Source: Solwaraspora sp. WMMA2065 (GTDB taxonomy: Bacteria; Actinomycetota; Actinomycetes; Mycobacteriales; Micromonosporaceae). From it: 64,000 nucleotides of DNA. Positions within the stretch are counted from its first letter, which is position 1; every line of letters starts with the position of its first letter. Positions 1-8,461 of this stretch are shown piece by piece. The notes beneath the pieces were generated by a model. That model was given only the letters and a program-made list of their open reading frames with translations. It was not told the DNA's origin and searched no databases. Both the position numbers and the translations under genes were made by a program. Location: the NCBI RefSeq assembly GCF_030345075.1, contig NZ_CP128361.1, positions 3,224,001-3,288,000 on the forward strand. Reading direction: 5' to 3'.

Positions 1-299
1 TCGTCGAGGCGGGCGTCTTCGAGACACGGCCGGGTGCCGGTGGCGCCCACGTCGAATACGTGCTCACCGAAAAGGGTCGCCAACTGCAACCGGTCATCCT
101 CGCACTCACCGAGTGGGGTGACCGGTGGGCCAATCCGGAGGGGCGGCCGGTCGCCTTCGAACACGAAGGCTGTGGCGGCCACGTCAGTCTGCAGGTCGGA
201 TGCGCGGGTTGCGGCACCTCTCCGTCGTCCAGCGACGTGACGGCGCGCGTCGACTCCCGGTTCATCGCGCTGCGCGAGCAGCGCAGACAGCGACGCTGA
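1..299 (+). CDS. HxlR-family transcriptional regulator, C-terminal part (5' end outside window)
   Basis: Open from the window edge in the frame that starts at base 3, ending in TGA at 297-299. The visible part has the HxlR pattern: the wing of a winged helix (a VEYVLTEKGR segment) followed by the dimerisation helix (LQPVILALTEWGDRW). The tail contains GCGGHVSLQVGCAGCG, a Cys/His-rich stretch that many HxlR proteins carry. HxlR regulators usually sense oxidants, quinones or phenolics and control a nearby redox gene. The neighbour is a convergent flavin monooxygenase-like gene, so control of the redox cluster up to 6.8 kb is an inference. The N-terminal helix-turn-helix is not visible. Confidence 0.8.
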   Translation, partial: VEAGVFETRPGAGGAHVEYVLTEKGRQLQPVILALTEWGDRWANPEGRPVAFEHEGCGGHVSLQVGCAGCGTSPSSSDVTARVDSRFIALREQRRQRR

Positions 300-406
300 C
301 CCGCCGCAACCTCGACCGTGCTGCTGGTGCGGCCAGATCTGCCGGTGCGGCACCGTGCCAAGGGTGCGGGTAAACGGTGTGGTCCGCTGGCCGCGCGCCC
401 AAATGG

Positions 407-440
407 ACGCGTGGCCGGACCCGTGGGTCCGGCCACGCGT
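407..440. terminator. Hairpin between convergent HxlR and flavoprotein genes
   Basis: A perfect 16-bp inverted repeat (407-422 with 425-440) with a 2-nt centre. It sits between two genes that converge, so it can serve as a bidirectional terminator. There is no clear U-tract, as is common in high-GC actinobacteria. Confidence 0.75.
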
Positions 441-452
441 ACGAGGCAACTT

Positions 453-1637
453 CTACAGGAACATCGTGTTGGGCTCCAGGCCGCACAGGACACGGCCGTA
501 GGTTTCCAGGTTCGTGTTCGGGTGCATGATGCCGTGCAGGTTGATCGTCTGGACGTCCCGCTCGATCCGCTGGATCGGCACCTCGGAATACACCGACGAA
601 CCGCCACTGGCGTTGTTCAGGATGTCCACGGCCTCCTTCGCCCGGGCACAGACGGCACCGGCGTCCATCCGTGCCGCAGCGCGGTCCTCCAGGGTCCACG
701 GCTCGCCGCTGAGGGCCTTCTCATCGAGCCGGCGGACTGCCCGGTGCAGGTGGAACTCGGCTTCGTCGATCTTGACTCGCGCCTCGGCGACCTGCAGGTG
801 GGTCAGCGTCGCCTCGATCTGCTTCTCGTAGTTCGTGTAGGTGATCCGCCGGCTTGGCAGCCGCTCCATGAAAGCGTCCCAGGCGGCCCGCGCCATGCCG
901 AGCGCCGGTGCGGCTGCCACGGCGACCGCAAACTGCAGGAACGGCACCCGCCACGCCTGATAGTCGGCGTTGATCTTCGACGCATGCTGGTTGTGCATCA
1001 TGACCGGCACCATGTTCAGCACCCGGTTCTCGGGCACGAACAGGTCCTGGGCGATGGTCGTGACACTGCCGGTGCCGCGCAGGCCGACCGTGTGCCAGTC
1101 GTCGACGATCGTCAGGTCCGAGACCGGAACGACCGCCATACCCGGCACCATGTTGCCGTCACCGAGGTCGATCATGATGGAGTGGGTGTCCCACTGCGCC
1201 TGCGGGGCACCGGTGTTGAAGTGCCAACGACCGTTCAGGATGTAGCCACCCTCGGTCTTCACGGCGACCCCGTTCGGGCCGACCGAGCCGCAGAACCGGT
1301 CCTCCGGGTTCGCGAAGATCTCGTCCTGCGCCTCGTCGGGCAGCAGGCCGGCCAGCCAGGCACCGATCGTCATGGTGCTGATGGTCCAACCGGTGGAGCC
1401 GTCGCCGTGGCCCAGCTCTGCGACCACGTCCACCACCGTACGCGCGTCCGGCACGGTGCCGCCGTAGCGCGCCGGGAACCGCAACCGCAGCAGCCCGGCG
1501 TCCTTCAGCGCGTCGAGCACCTCCGCGTGCAGGGCGCGGTTCTCCTCCTGCCACGCGGCGTGCTTCTGGATCAGCGGGATCAGGTCCCTGGCCCGCTGTA
1601 CGAGTTCGGGCTGTGGCGCGGACTCGATTACCGTCAT
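453..1637 (-). CDS. Acyl-CoA-dehydrogenase-fold flavin-dependent monooxygenase (group D type)
   Basis: 394 aa, with the ATG at 1637 preceded by a GGAGGAG ribosome site. The fold is acyl-CoA dehydrogenase-like: an N-terminal helical domain (about 1-110, with a GDGSTGW segment), a middle beta domain (about 115-220) and a C-terminal helical bundle (about 225-394). The C-terminal part (LGMARAAWDAFMERL, then DILNNASGGSSVYS) resembles HsaA/ActVA-ORF5-like oxygenase components that use reduced FMN or FAD, rather than true acyl-CoA dehydrogenases. Such enzymes hydroxylate phenolic or polyketide substrates with a partner flavin reductase; none is visible nearby. It is separated from the SDR gene upstream by a hairpin at 1835-1874, so it probably has its own promoter in 1638-1834. 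A genuine acyl-CoA dehydrogenase remains possible. Confidence 0.8.
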   Translation of the reverse strand: MTVIESAPQPELVQRARDLIPLIQKHAAWQEENRALHAEVLDALKDAGLLRLRFPARYGGTVPDARTVVDVVAELGHGDGSTGWTISTMTIGAWLAGLLPDEAQDEIFANPEDRFCGSVGPNGVAVKTEGGYILNGRWHFNTGAPQAQWDTHSIMIDLGDGNMVPGMAVVPVSDLTIVDDWHTVGLRGTGSVTTIAQDLFVPENRVLNMVPVMMHNQHASKINADYQAWRVPFLQFAVAVAAAPALGMARAAWDAFMERLPSRRITYTNYEKQIEATLTHLQVAEARVKIDEAEFHLHRAVRRLDEKALSGEPWTLEDRAAARMDAGAVCARAKEAVDILNNASGGSSVYSEVPIQRIERDVQTINLHGIMHPNTNLETYGRVLCGLEPNTMFL

Positions 1638-1834
1638 CTTTACTCCTCCAGACGAAGGCAGAAATTGGTGCCTGGCGCAGCTACTGCGGCAGGATGTCGG
1701 GGGGACGTCCCGTCGTCACAAACTCTGGCATGAGGCCCCTACGGTCCACATCTCTCACGTTGCTCAGGAACGAACTGCATACTGAGCCGCCGGCCGAGTT
1801 CCAGTCCGACAGAACATTCGTGGGCTGAACACAG

Positions 1835-1874
1835 ATGGGCAGTGGACGCCATTTCGACGACGTCCACTGCCCAT
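1835..1874 (-). terminator. Hairpin terminator downstream of the SDR gene
   Basis: 14-bp perfect inverted repeat (1835-1848 with 1861-1874) and a 12-nt loop, 44 bases past the SDR stop codon on the minus strand. It separates the SDR from the flavoprotein gene that follows. Confidence 0.7.
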
Positions 1875-1917
1875 TACTTACCTGCCTCGGGCGGCACCGC
1901 CCGTCATGGTCTGTCGC

Positions 1918-2655
1918 TCAGGCGGACTGAGCTGCGGCGATCTGCGCCGCCATCTGTGCGTACTGGCGCTCCAAGTTCTTCCCCCCGCCCGAACGCCAGC
2001 TGTCGGCCAGCGGCTCGGCCATGGCATCGGGGAAGATCTCCTCCTCGCCCTTTTCCAGCCCGTCGTAGACGTTCTTGGCCACGTGCTCGGGCGCCGCCTT
2101 GGCCATCACGTCGAAGCCCTTGGTCATGTCGGTGTCGACGAGCCCGGTCATGACGGCGTGCACGCCGACGCCCTTACCCGCCAGCAGACCACGAAGCGAC
2201 TGCGACAGGTTGAACGCCGCTGCCTTGGCCGCCGAGTACGACGAGACCAATGGGAACGGCGCGAACGCGTTCACCGAAATGTTGTTGATGATCGCACCCT
2301 GGGACCGGATCAGCGCCGGGAGGAACGCCTGAATGGTGTCGTACACGCCGAAGAAGTTCACCGCGAACATCTTCTCGAGCACCGCGCGATCGCTCAGGTC
2401 GTCGAACGTGACCTCGCCGGCGTTGTTCACCAGCACGTCGAGTTCGCCGACGGTCTTCGCGGCCTGTGCGATCTGCCCCGCGTCGGTCACGTCCAGCGTC
2501 ACTGCGGTGACCCGCCCGTCCGGGTGGTCGAACGGCTGACGCGTCCCGGCGTACACCCGCTTCGCGCCCCGGTTGAGCGCCTCCTCGAGCAGCGCCCGGC
2601 CGATGCCGCGGTTGGCGCCGGTCACCAGGACCGTCTTACCGGTGATCGTGTGCAT
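1918..2655 (-). CDS. Short-chain dehydrogenase/reductase (SDR)
   Basis: 245 aa. The ATG at 2655 was chosen because AAGGGAG lies about 8 nt upstream and the protein then begins directly with the first beta strand. Classical SDR signature: cofactor motif TGANRGIG (12-19), NNAG (77-80), and the catalytic residues Ser127, Tyr140 and Lys144 in YSAAK. It reduces or oxidises an alcohol/ketone with NAD(P)H; the substrate is unknown. The arrangement behind the Tat-exported flavo-oxidase gene (44 bp gap, same strand) suggests co-transcription and a shared pathway. The product is cytosolic, whereas the oxidase appears exported, so the two would act on opposite sides of the membrane. Confidence 0.9.
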   Translation of the reverse strand: MHTITGKTVLVTGANRGIGRALLEEALNRGAKRVYAGTRQPFDHPDGRVTAVTLDVTDAGQIAQAAKTVGELDVLVNNAGEVTFDDLSDRAVLEKMFAVNFFGVYDTIQAFLPALIRSQGAIINNISVNAFAPFPLVSSYSAAKAAAFNLSQSLRGLLAGKGVGVHAVMTGLVDTDMTKGFDVMAKAAPEHVAKNVYDGLEKGEEEIFPDAMAEPLADSWRSGGGKNLERQYAQMAAQIAAAQSA

Positions 2656-2699
2656 TCCGTACTCCCTTTCGTATGGACATGCTTCTGACACCCGTCCGA

Positions 2700-4328
2700 T
2701 CAGGACGGGAGCTCGACCGACTGCCGGTGGTTGAAGAAGTTCCGCGGGTCGTAGGCCTTCTTCACCGCCTGCAGCCGGCGGTAGTTCTCCTTGTAGTAGA
2801 GGTCGTACCAGGCGAAGGCCGACCCGTTCCAGGCCGGATCGCTCAGGTCGGCGTCCGGATAGTTGACGTAGCAACCGTCGGTCTGGTCGTTCGGTACGGG
2901 CACGCCGCCGGTGTCCGCGAAAGTGTCACGGTAGGTCTCCCGGGCCCACGCGATGTTCGCCGCGTCGTCCGCCGGATTGGCCCACTGCGCCTGCCAGAGC
3001 AGCTTGTAGGCGGCCTCCCGGTGGGGAATCGCCGTCGCGGCGTCGGGCACGGCCGCAGTCCTGCCGCCGTACGGGCTGATGACGATGTTCAGATTCGGAT
3101 TGTTGATGTCCGACCGGGTCATCGCCCGGTAGATCGCGGAGGCCTGCGCAGTGGTGAAGGTGTCCTTCATGAACGCGGACTTGTACTCGCCGCGTAGCGT
3201 CGGGTCGTTGTTCAACGTGTTGGTGGTACCGGTGAGCTTGCAGAACTGCAGCCATGGCATGGTGCTCTGCGAAGCGAACACGGCCGGTGTCACACCGTTC
3301 TGCAGATGGGCCAGGTAGCTGTCCAGCATCTGTTGCGCGTTCGGCACGGCGGAGTCGACGAAGGCGTACATGTGTATTTCGCCGTTGGACCGGTGGAACG
3401 ACTGGATCAGGCTCGTCACCTCGCGGGTGGGGCTGTCCGGGGAGATGTTCGCGACGTGCCAGCTGGCGTAGTTCTGGAGCAGGCGGATGTAGTCGGCTTC
3501 GGTCATGGTGCTCCAGCTCCATAGGGCGAAGCTGGACAGTACTTTGGACGGCGGTTTCGGCAGAAGCTGCGCCGGGGACCGGCCGTGCGCTCCAGGCGAG
3601 CGGAAGAAGTACCGGGTGACGACACCGAAGTTCCCACCGCCGCCACCGGTGTGGGCCCACCACAGGTGGCGGTGCGGGTCCCGCTTTTCCCGCGTGGCGA
3701 TGATCGTGTTGACCCTGCCGGCGGCGTTGACCGTGACCACCTCGACGGCGTACAGGTGGTCGACGATCAGTCCGTTGCGGCGGACAAGCCAGCCCCAGCC
3801 GCCGCCGGCGACGTGGCCGCCCATTCCGACGGAGTAGCAGACACCGCCAGGCAGCGTGACGCCCCAGGTCTGGTAGAGCTTCTCATAGACGTCGAGCAGA
3901 ATGGCGCCGGCCTCCACCGCAACAGCCTTCATTCTCGCGTCGTAGTAGATCCTATTCATGTTCGTCATGTCGATGATCGTTTCGACTTCACTGTTGTAGA
4001 CGAAGTCTTCGAAACCGTGACCGCCGCCCCGGACGGTCAATTTGGTTCCGCGACGCACCGCGCGTCGGACGATCGGGGCAACCTGGTTCGGGGAATCCAC
4101 CACGTACACCGAGTTGGGTGTCGCGGTCCACCGGTTGTTCAGCCCCATCACAAGGTCGGGGTATTGGGGGTCAGCCGGAGTGACGGGCGCTACCAGCGCA
4201 CCCGACGCTCCACTCCCGTGCGCGAGTGCCGTGCCGGGCAGTGCGGCACCGGCCAGGGCGACGCCTCCGGCCCCTGCGGCACCGGCAAGTAACGTACGCC
4301 GTTCGAACTTCCGCTCTTCGTTGGTCAT
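2700..4328 (-). CDS. Tat-exported BBE-type FAD-linked oxidase, predicted bicovalent flavin
   Basis: 542 aa from the ATG at 4328 (AGAGGACAGG upstream). The N-terminus has a twin-arginine signal: Arg10-Arg11 followed by a hydrophobic stretch to an ALA cleavage region near 36. An FAD-binding PCMH domain spans about 70-250, and the C-terminus ends in the berberine-bridge domain (YYKENYRRLQAVKKAYDPRN pattern). His104 in RGGGH and Cys164 in GGVCYSVGMGGH are spaced 60 residues apart. This is the same spacing as the two residues that bind FAD at C8-alpha and C6 in glucooligosaccharide-oxidase-type enzymes, so a bicovalent flavin is expected. Such enzymes oxidise sugars, alkaloids or phenolics with oxygen. 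The first gene of its unit, it is divergent from the exported hydrolase gene. Confidence 0.88.
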   Translation of the reverse strand: MTNEERKFERRTLLAGAAGAGGVALAGAALPGTALAHGSGASGALVAPVTPADPQYPDLVMGLNNRWTATPNSVYVVDSPNQVAPIVRRAVRRGTKLTVRGGGHGFEDFVYNSEVETIIDMTNMNRIYYDARMKAVAVEAGAILLDVYEKLYQTWGVTLPGGVCYSVGMGGHVAGGGWGWLVRRNGLIVDHLYAVEVVTVNAAGRVNTIIATREKRDPHRHLWWAHTGGGGGNFGVVTRYFFRSPGAHGRSPAQLLPKPPSKVLSSFALWSWSTMTEADYIRLLQNYASWHVANISPDSPTREVTSLIQSFHRSNGEIHMYAFVDSAVPNAQQMLDSYLAHLQNGVTPAVFASQSTMPWLQFCKLTGTTNTLNNDPTLRGEYKSAFMKDTFTTAQASAIYRAMTRSDINNPNLNIVISPYGGRTAAVPDAATAIPHREAAYKLLWQAQWANPADDAANIAWARETYRDTFADTGGVPVPNDQTDGCYVNYPDADLSDPAWNGSAFAWYDLYYKENYRRLQAVKKAYDPRNFFNHRQSVELPS

Positions 4329-4851
4329 GGCAATCCTGTCCTCTCTGAATCGAGACAGTGAGAGCGGACGACACCAATTCCCCTGGCCACGTCCGCGCAT
4401 CGGTCGCCAGGCTATGATCCGGCGACACCCGCCTGCTTCCTTGAAATTGCCCTCTCCCAGTGACCGCTTCTTTTTGCCACTACTCGCTGCGGTTGATTGA
4501 ATTTCCGTCCGTCAGGATCGCGATTAGGCCGGCGACGACGGCGGCAGTAGCCAACAGGGCAATACGGAAGTGGCCGAGGAACATGAAGAATTGGCAGAGT
4601 CGAGCGCGCGTCCCGGTTCCGGGCAGCGACCCGAACCCACCGTCCGATGTGGGTGACCAGTAGTCAGGTGACCGCCCCTCGGCGGGGACCAGCATCGCAC
4701 CGGCGCTGCTGCGTCACGCCTCGGGCTGCACTTGGAGAGGACTGGAGACGATCGCGGAGAGACAGCAATCGAGAAGTATACATTCTTCGCCAATCGTCAT
4801 AGCTTGGACGCAACCCGCCATATGCGGTCGACAAGAGGGAGAGGTAGAGCC
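4329..4851. other. 523-bp divergent intergenic region
   Basis: Lies between the oxidase (minus) and the hydrolase (plus) and must hold both promoters. Locally AT-richer than the flanks. A short minus-strand frame ending at 4480 encodes a hydrophobic segment (ALLATAAVVAGLIAIL) that could be a 34-aa single-span peptide starting at 4584. It has no ribosome site, so I do not annotate it as a gene. Confidence 0.5.
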
Positions 4852-5928
4852 ATGTCGCCACGGTTGGTCGATGCTCGGGTCAGGGGATCGCGGTTGACAC
4901 TGAAACGGATGATCGTCGGAGGGATCACCGCCCTGGCGGTGATCGTCGGTAGTGTCGGGGCAGCGGTGGCTCACGGCTCGAACGGCGGCTCCGACGCCAC
5001 CGCAGCGCGAGGTGGACACGCCCAGCGGGAGCCGGTCGTCGGTCGCGCGGTCTTCGACCGGACCTTCCGGCATGGTCTGGTCCGCACCGACGGCGGCAAG
5101 GTGCACTACGTCAAGGGCGGTTCCGGGCCGGCGCTCGTGCTGCTGCACGGCTGGCCCGAGACCTGGTGGGGTTGGCATCTGGTGATGCCCGAGCTGGCCA
5201 AGACGCACACGGTGATCGCGTTCGACCTGCCCGGCCTCGGCTACTCCGCGATCCCGCGGGACGGCTACGACCAGAAGACCACGGCCGCCCGTCTGCATCA
5301 GGCGGTGAACCGGCTCGGGTACCGCGAGGTGAAGGTCATGGGGCACGACATGGGCGTTCTGGTCGGCTACGCCTGGGCCCGGGACTACCCACAGGAGGTG
5401 ACCCGCCTGGCGGTGCTCGACTCGCCGCTACTGGGCTTCGGCTTGGAGGACGCGTATCCGCTCAGCTTCCACTTCAAGCTCAACATGGCGCCGTCGCCGG
5501 TGCCGGAGAAGATCGTGGACAACAGCGACGTCTCCACCTACCTGAACTACGTCTTCGAGTTCGCGGCGGTCCCCGACGCGATTGACCGGGACAGCCACAT
5601 CCGCGCCTACCTGCACCCGGCCCGGCGCAGCGCCGGCTACAACTACTACCGGGCCTGGCCGGAGAACGCGGAGGACACCAAGGCCCACGCCGAGTCCAAG
5701 CGGCTGACCCAGCCGGTGCTTGCGATGGGTGCCGAGTTCGTCTTCGGGCTCGGTGTGGCGGCCTCGTTCGAGCAGGTCGCCGATGATGTCCGAGGCGTCG
5801 TGGCCCCCGGGGCCGGTCACTGGATTCAGGAGGAAACTCCGGAGTTCCTGATCGACTGCGCCAACCTCTTCTTCGGACCTGAGGGCGTACCCGCGCCCAC
5901 CGAGCCGCTCTCGAGCTGCGTCGCCTGA
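4852..5928 (+). CDS. Exported alpha/beta hydrolase, epoxide-hydrolase-like
   Basis: 358 aa. The ATG at 4852 has GAGGGAGAGG just upstream; in-frame starts further 5' lack this. Residues 18-41 form a signal peptide or membrane anchor, followed by a Gly/Ala/His-rich linker. The catalytic domain has the oxyanion segment HGWP (99-102), the nucleophile elbow GHDMG with Asp166, and a C-terminal histidine near 323 in GAGHW. An Asp nucleophile with HGWP is the pattern of epoxide hydrolases and haloacid or haloalkane dehalogenases rather than esterases. Export matches the Tat-exported oxidase next to it, suggesting that both act outside the membrane on the same compound or class. Hairpin terminator follows at 5938. 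Confidence 0.85.
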   Translation: MSPRLVDARVRGSRLTLKRMIVGGITALAVIVGSVGAAVAHGSNGGSDATAARGGHAQREPVVGRAVFDRTFRHGLVRTDGGKVHYVKGGSGPALVLLHGWPETWWGWHLVMPELAKTHTVIAFDLPGLGYSAIPRDGYDQKTTAARLHQAVNRLGYREVKVMGHDMGVLVGYAWARDYPQEVTRLAVLDSPLLGFGLEDAYPLSFHFKLNMAPSPVPEKIVDNSDVSTYLNYVFEFAAVPDAIDRDSHIRAYLHPARRSAGYNYYRAWPENAEDTKAHAESKRLTQPVLAMGAEFVFGLGVAASFEQVADDVRGVVAPGAGHWIQEETPEFLIDCANLFFGPEGVPAPTEPLSSCVA

Positions 5929-5937
5929 CCGGCCTTT

Positions 5938-5975
5938 GCGGGCACGGTTCACCGCTACCGGTGGACCGTGCCCGC
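5938..5975 (+). terminator. Hairpin terminator of the exported hydrolase
   Basis: 17-bp stem (5938-5954 with 5959-5975) containing one G-U pair, and a 4-nt loop, starting 9 bases after the stop codon. Confidence 0.8.
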
Positions 5976-6098
5976 GCCGTGACCAACGGTCACCGCGCTG
6001 GAGGCGAACCAAAGACATCGATGGTCACGACTGGCGGAAAGTGTGTATTGCCAGCATGTGAACCTTGCTTGACGGCACGCCGACACGCCCCACACGTG

Positions 6099-6129
6099 AC
6101 TTGCGTGACACAAGTAGACGCATTAGCCT
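6099..6129 (+). promoter_or_regulatory. Putative promoter with overlapping inverted repeat upstream of the SRPBCC gene
   Basis: A -35-like TTGCGT (6101-6106) and a -10-like TAGCCT (6124-6129) are separated by exactly 17 bp. The inverted repeat ACTTGcgtgacaCAAGT (6099-6115) covers the -35 box, a position suited to repression. The regulator is unknown; the nearby HxlR protein is one candidate (inference). The rest of 5976-6281 shows no gene; a 5' leader of about 150 nt would result. Confidence 0.4.
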
Positions 6130-6281
6130 AGGTCAGTGGGTGCGCGACACAAGCCGGCCATCCAGAAAGGATGCCGACGTTCCGACAGCTCCGCCCGATG
6201 CGGAGCATTGCCGACTTCCGCGACGCACGGTCGCGGGACGTCGCCAACCCCTTTTCCGCATACCACGAATGCGAGGAAATC

Positions 6282-6773
6282 ATGACTGGGCCGAGTTACA
6301 CCACCGAGTTCACCGTGGACCAGTCCCCGAAGGAGGCGTACGAAGCCATCACCAATCCGCAGGGATGGTGGTCGGCCGAGATCGAGGGCAGCGCCGAGAA
6401 GGCCGGCGACGAGTTCCGGTACCACTTCGAGGACCTGCACCGCTGCACGATCCGGGTGACCGAGTCGGTTCCCGGCGAGAAGGTCGCCTGGCACGTGGTG
6501 GACAACTACTTCTCGTTCGTCAAGGACAGCTCCGAGTGGGTCGACACCACGATGACCTTCGACATCTCGGAGGAGGGCGGCAAGACCAAGGTCCTCTTCA
6601 CCCACCACGGGCTGGTGCCGGAGTTCGAGTGCTACAACGCCTGCCAGGAAGGGTGGGGCAACTACATCAACGGCAGCCTCAAGGAACTGATCGGCAAGGG
6701 CCAGGGCGCGCCCAACGCCACGGGCCAGGCACAGACCACGGCCGAGGCAGAGCTCGGATCGGCCAGCCGCTGA
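6282..6773 (+). CDS. SRPBCC / AHSA1-like ligand-binding protein
   Basis: 163 aa. The ATG at 6282 follows GAGGAAATC; an in-frame ATG at 6171 would add an unrelated Arg-rich extension. Helix-grip fold pattern of the AHSA1/SRPBCC family: an opening strand (YTTEFTVDQSPKEAYEAI), WWSAEIEG, then alternating strands, and the long C-terminal helix (NYINGSLKELI). The family includes stress proteins, lipid or polyketide binders and aromatase/cyclases; sequence alone does not decide which. The last ~25 residues are a low-complexity Ala/Thr/Gly tail. Position at the end of the oxidative cluster suggests binding of its substrate (inference). Confidence 0.8.
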   Translation: MTGPSYTTEFTVDQSPKEAYEAITNPQGWWSAEIEGSAEKAGDEFRYHFEDLHRCTIRVTESVPGEKVAWHVVDNYFSFVKDSSEWVDTTMTFDISEEGGKTKVLFTHHGLVPEFECYNACQEGWGNYINGSLKELIGKGQGAPNATGQAQTTAEAELGSASR

Positions 6774-6779
6774 TCCGCC

Positions 6780-6812
6780 GTAGAGCCCCGGTCAACCCGA
6801 CCGGGGCTCTAC
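6780..6812. terminator. Bidirectional hairpin terminator
   Basis: Perfect 14-bp stem (6780-6793 with 6799-6812), 5-nt loop, between the SRPBCC gene and a convergent PPOX-type gene. Confidence 0.85.
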
Positions 6813-6853
6813 ACGCCGGCCGTCCAGGCAGTTGCCCGGGCTCATCCGGACCG

Positions 6854-7264
6854 TCACCTGTGCACGTCCGGGCCGGCACGCATAACGCTCACCCGGATCG
6901 CCACCCGCTTGTCGCGGCGCATCGCAGCCCGATAGTCGTCCCAGTCGGAATGCTCTCCGGCGATCCGTCGGTAGTAGTCGACCAGCACGTCGAGTGCTTC
7001 GGGCAGCCGTACCACCTCCGCACGCCCGTCGATCTGCACCCAGTCGCCAAAGAACCGGTCCGTGGTCACGCAGAACGTGACCCGCGGATCGCGCAGCAGG
7101 TTGTGGACCTTGACCGCACCTTCCCTGGTGCTGACCAGCACTCGGCCGGCGTCGTCGACCGCGACCAGCACCGGACTGGTCTGCGGCCGGCCATCCGGAT
7201 GCCGGGTCACCATCACCGCCCGATGATTCGCCCGCAGGAACGCCGTCGCCTGTTCAACCTTCAT
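6854..7264 (-). CDS. PPOX-class (pyridoxamine-phosphate-oxidase-fold) F420/FMN-binding protein
   Basis: 136 aa from the ATG at 7264. Split-barrel pattern of the small actinobacterial PPOX family: FLRANHRAVMVTRHPDGRPQ at the start, VLVSTREGAVKVHNLLRDPR (phosphate-binding region), and a WVQIDGRAEVV strand. Members bind FMN or F420 and reduce diverse substrates; the target here is unknown. Single gene, convergent with the SRPBCC gene and divergent from the serine hydrolase at 7381. Confidence 0.85.
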   Translation of the reverse strand: MKVEQATAFLRANHRAVMVTRHPDGRPQTSPVLVAVDDAGRVLVSTREGAVKVHNLLRDPRVTFCVTTDRFFGDWVQIDGRAEVVRLPEALDVLVDYYRRIAGEHSDWDDYRAAMRRDKRVAIRVSVMRAGPDVHR

Positions 7265-7380
7265 CCCGTACCTCCTCGCGCCACGCACCGCCGCTCGGCC
7301 GCTGCCAGTGCCGCCTTTGATTGTGCGACGCGCAGCGCGGTGCTACCCGGAGGTAACCGTCCGGCGGTACGGTCAAGGTC

Positions 7381-8406
7381 GTGCAGCCTGACATCCTCGG
7401 ACTCCCGTACGAGCAGCAGGTCATCGAGCTGGCCCCAGACGACGAGGGTCCGGTCGTCGCGACCCTGGTCCGGCGCCGGGCGGACCGCCCGGCCGGGCGG
7501 GCGGTGCTCTACCTGCACGGCTTCGTCGACTACTTCTTCCAGACCCATCTGGCAGACCACTTCGTCCGTGGCGGCTGGGACTTCTACGCCCTCGACCTGC
7601 GCAAGTACGGCCGGAGCCTGCTTCCGCACCAGACCCCGAACTTCTGCCGCGACCTCAGCGACTACTTCCCGGAACTGGACGCCGCCGCCCGGATCATCCG
7701 CGAGCAGGACGGCAACGAGACGTTGCTGATCAACGGCCACTCCACCGGTGGGCTGATCGCGGCGGTCTGGGCCGACGCGCGGGCCAGCCAGGGCATCGCG
7801 CCGGACGGGTTGTTCCTGAACAGCCCGTTCTTCGACCTCAACGCACCGTGGCTGCTCCGCCGGCCGGTGGCGGCGGCCGTCTGCCGTCTCACCGGCCGCT
7901 CGCCCTACCGCATCGTCCCGGTCGGGCTCTCCCGGGTGTACGGGCAAAGCGTGCACGCCTCCCAGAACGGAGAATGGGACTACGACCTGGAGTGGAAGCC
8001 GCTCACCGGGTTTCCGGTGCGGGCCGGTTGGCTGACCGCGATCCGCCGCGCCCAACGACAACTGCGTGCCGGACTGCAAATCACCGCGCCGGTCCTGCTG
8101 GCCTGTTCCTCCCGGTCCTACCGCAGCCACAGCTGGCACGATTCGGCTACCCTGGCCGACGCGGTACTCGACGTCGAGCACATGGCCCGGTGGGCCCCCC
8201 GGCTCGGCCGGCACGTCACCGTGGTCCGCATCGACGGCGGCCTGCACGACCTGACCCTGTCCCACCAGCCAGCCCGCGACGAGCTGTTCAGCGAGCTGGA
8301 CCGCTGGCTGCGCGGCTACTTCACCACCGAGCCGCTAGGCCCGGACCCTGGTCAACCGGTGGCGGCGCAACGCCCGGTCGACCGAGGGTTACCGGAGACC
8401 GACTGA
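7381..8406 (+). CDS. Alpha/beta hydrolase, monoacylglycerol-lipase/lysophospholipase type
   Basis: 341 aa with a GTG start at 7381. The nucleophile elbow GHSTGG has Ser121; an early YLHGF segment supplies the oxyanion region, and a C-terminal GGLHDL carries the candidate catalytic His. Matches the serine aminopeptidase S33/lysophospholipase group (cytosolic, no signal peptide). The Ser nucleophile distinguishes it from the Asp-type hydrolase at 4.9 kb. The C-terminal ~25 residues are low complexity. The substrate is probably an acyl ester (family inference). Confidence 0.85.
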   Translation: MQPDILGLPYEQQVIELAPDDEGPVVATLVRRRADRPAGRAVLYLHGFVDYFFQTHLADHFVRGGWDFYALDLRKYGRSLLPHQTPNFCRDLSDYFPELDAAARIIREQDGNETLLINGHSTGGLIAAVWADARASQGIAPDGLFLNSPFFDLNAPWLLRRPVAAAVCRLTGRSPYRIVPVGLSRVYGQSVHASQNGEWDYDLEWKPLTGFPVRAGWLTAIRRAQRQLRAGLQITAPVLLACSSRSYRSHSWHDSATLADAVLDVEHMARWAPRLGRHVTVVRIDGGLHDLTLSHQPARDELFSELDRWLRGYFTTEPLGPDPGQPVAAQRPVDRGLPETD

Positions 8407-8407
8407 C

Positions 8408-8436
8408 TCGTCACGGCAACCCGCGACCACTACTAT
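8408..8436 (+). promoter_or_regulatory. Putative promoter of tRNA-Arg
   Basis: A -10-like TACTAT (8431-8436) and a -35-like TCGTCA (8408-8413) are 17 bp apart and would start RNA about 20 nt before the tRNA. It overlaps the end of the hydrolase gene by position only. Confidence 0.4.
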
Positions 8437-8461
8437 GTGCACGCCAGGACAAGATCAGCAA

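Noticed and set aside
4480-4695. 71-aa (or 34-aa) minus-strand frame with a hydrophobic segment
   Set aside because: A membrane helix is plausible but there is no ribosome site and no neighbour evidence; left as an open possibility only.
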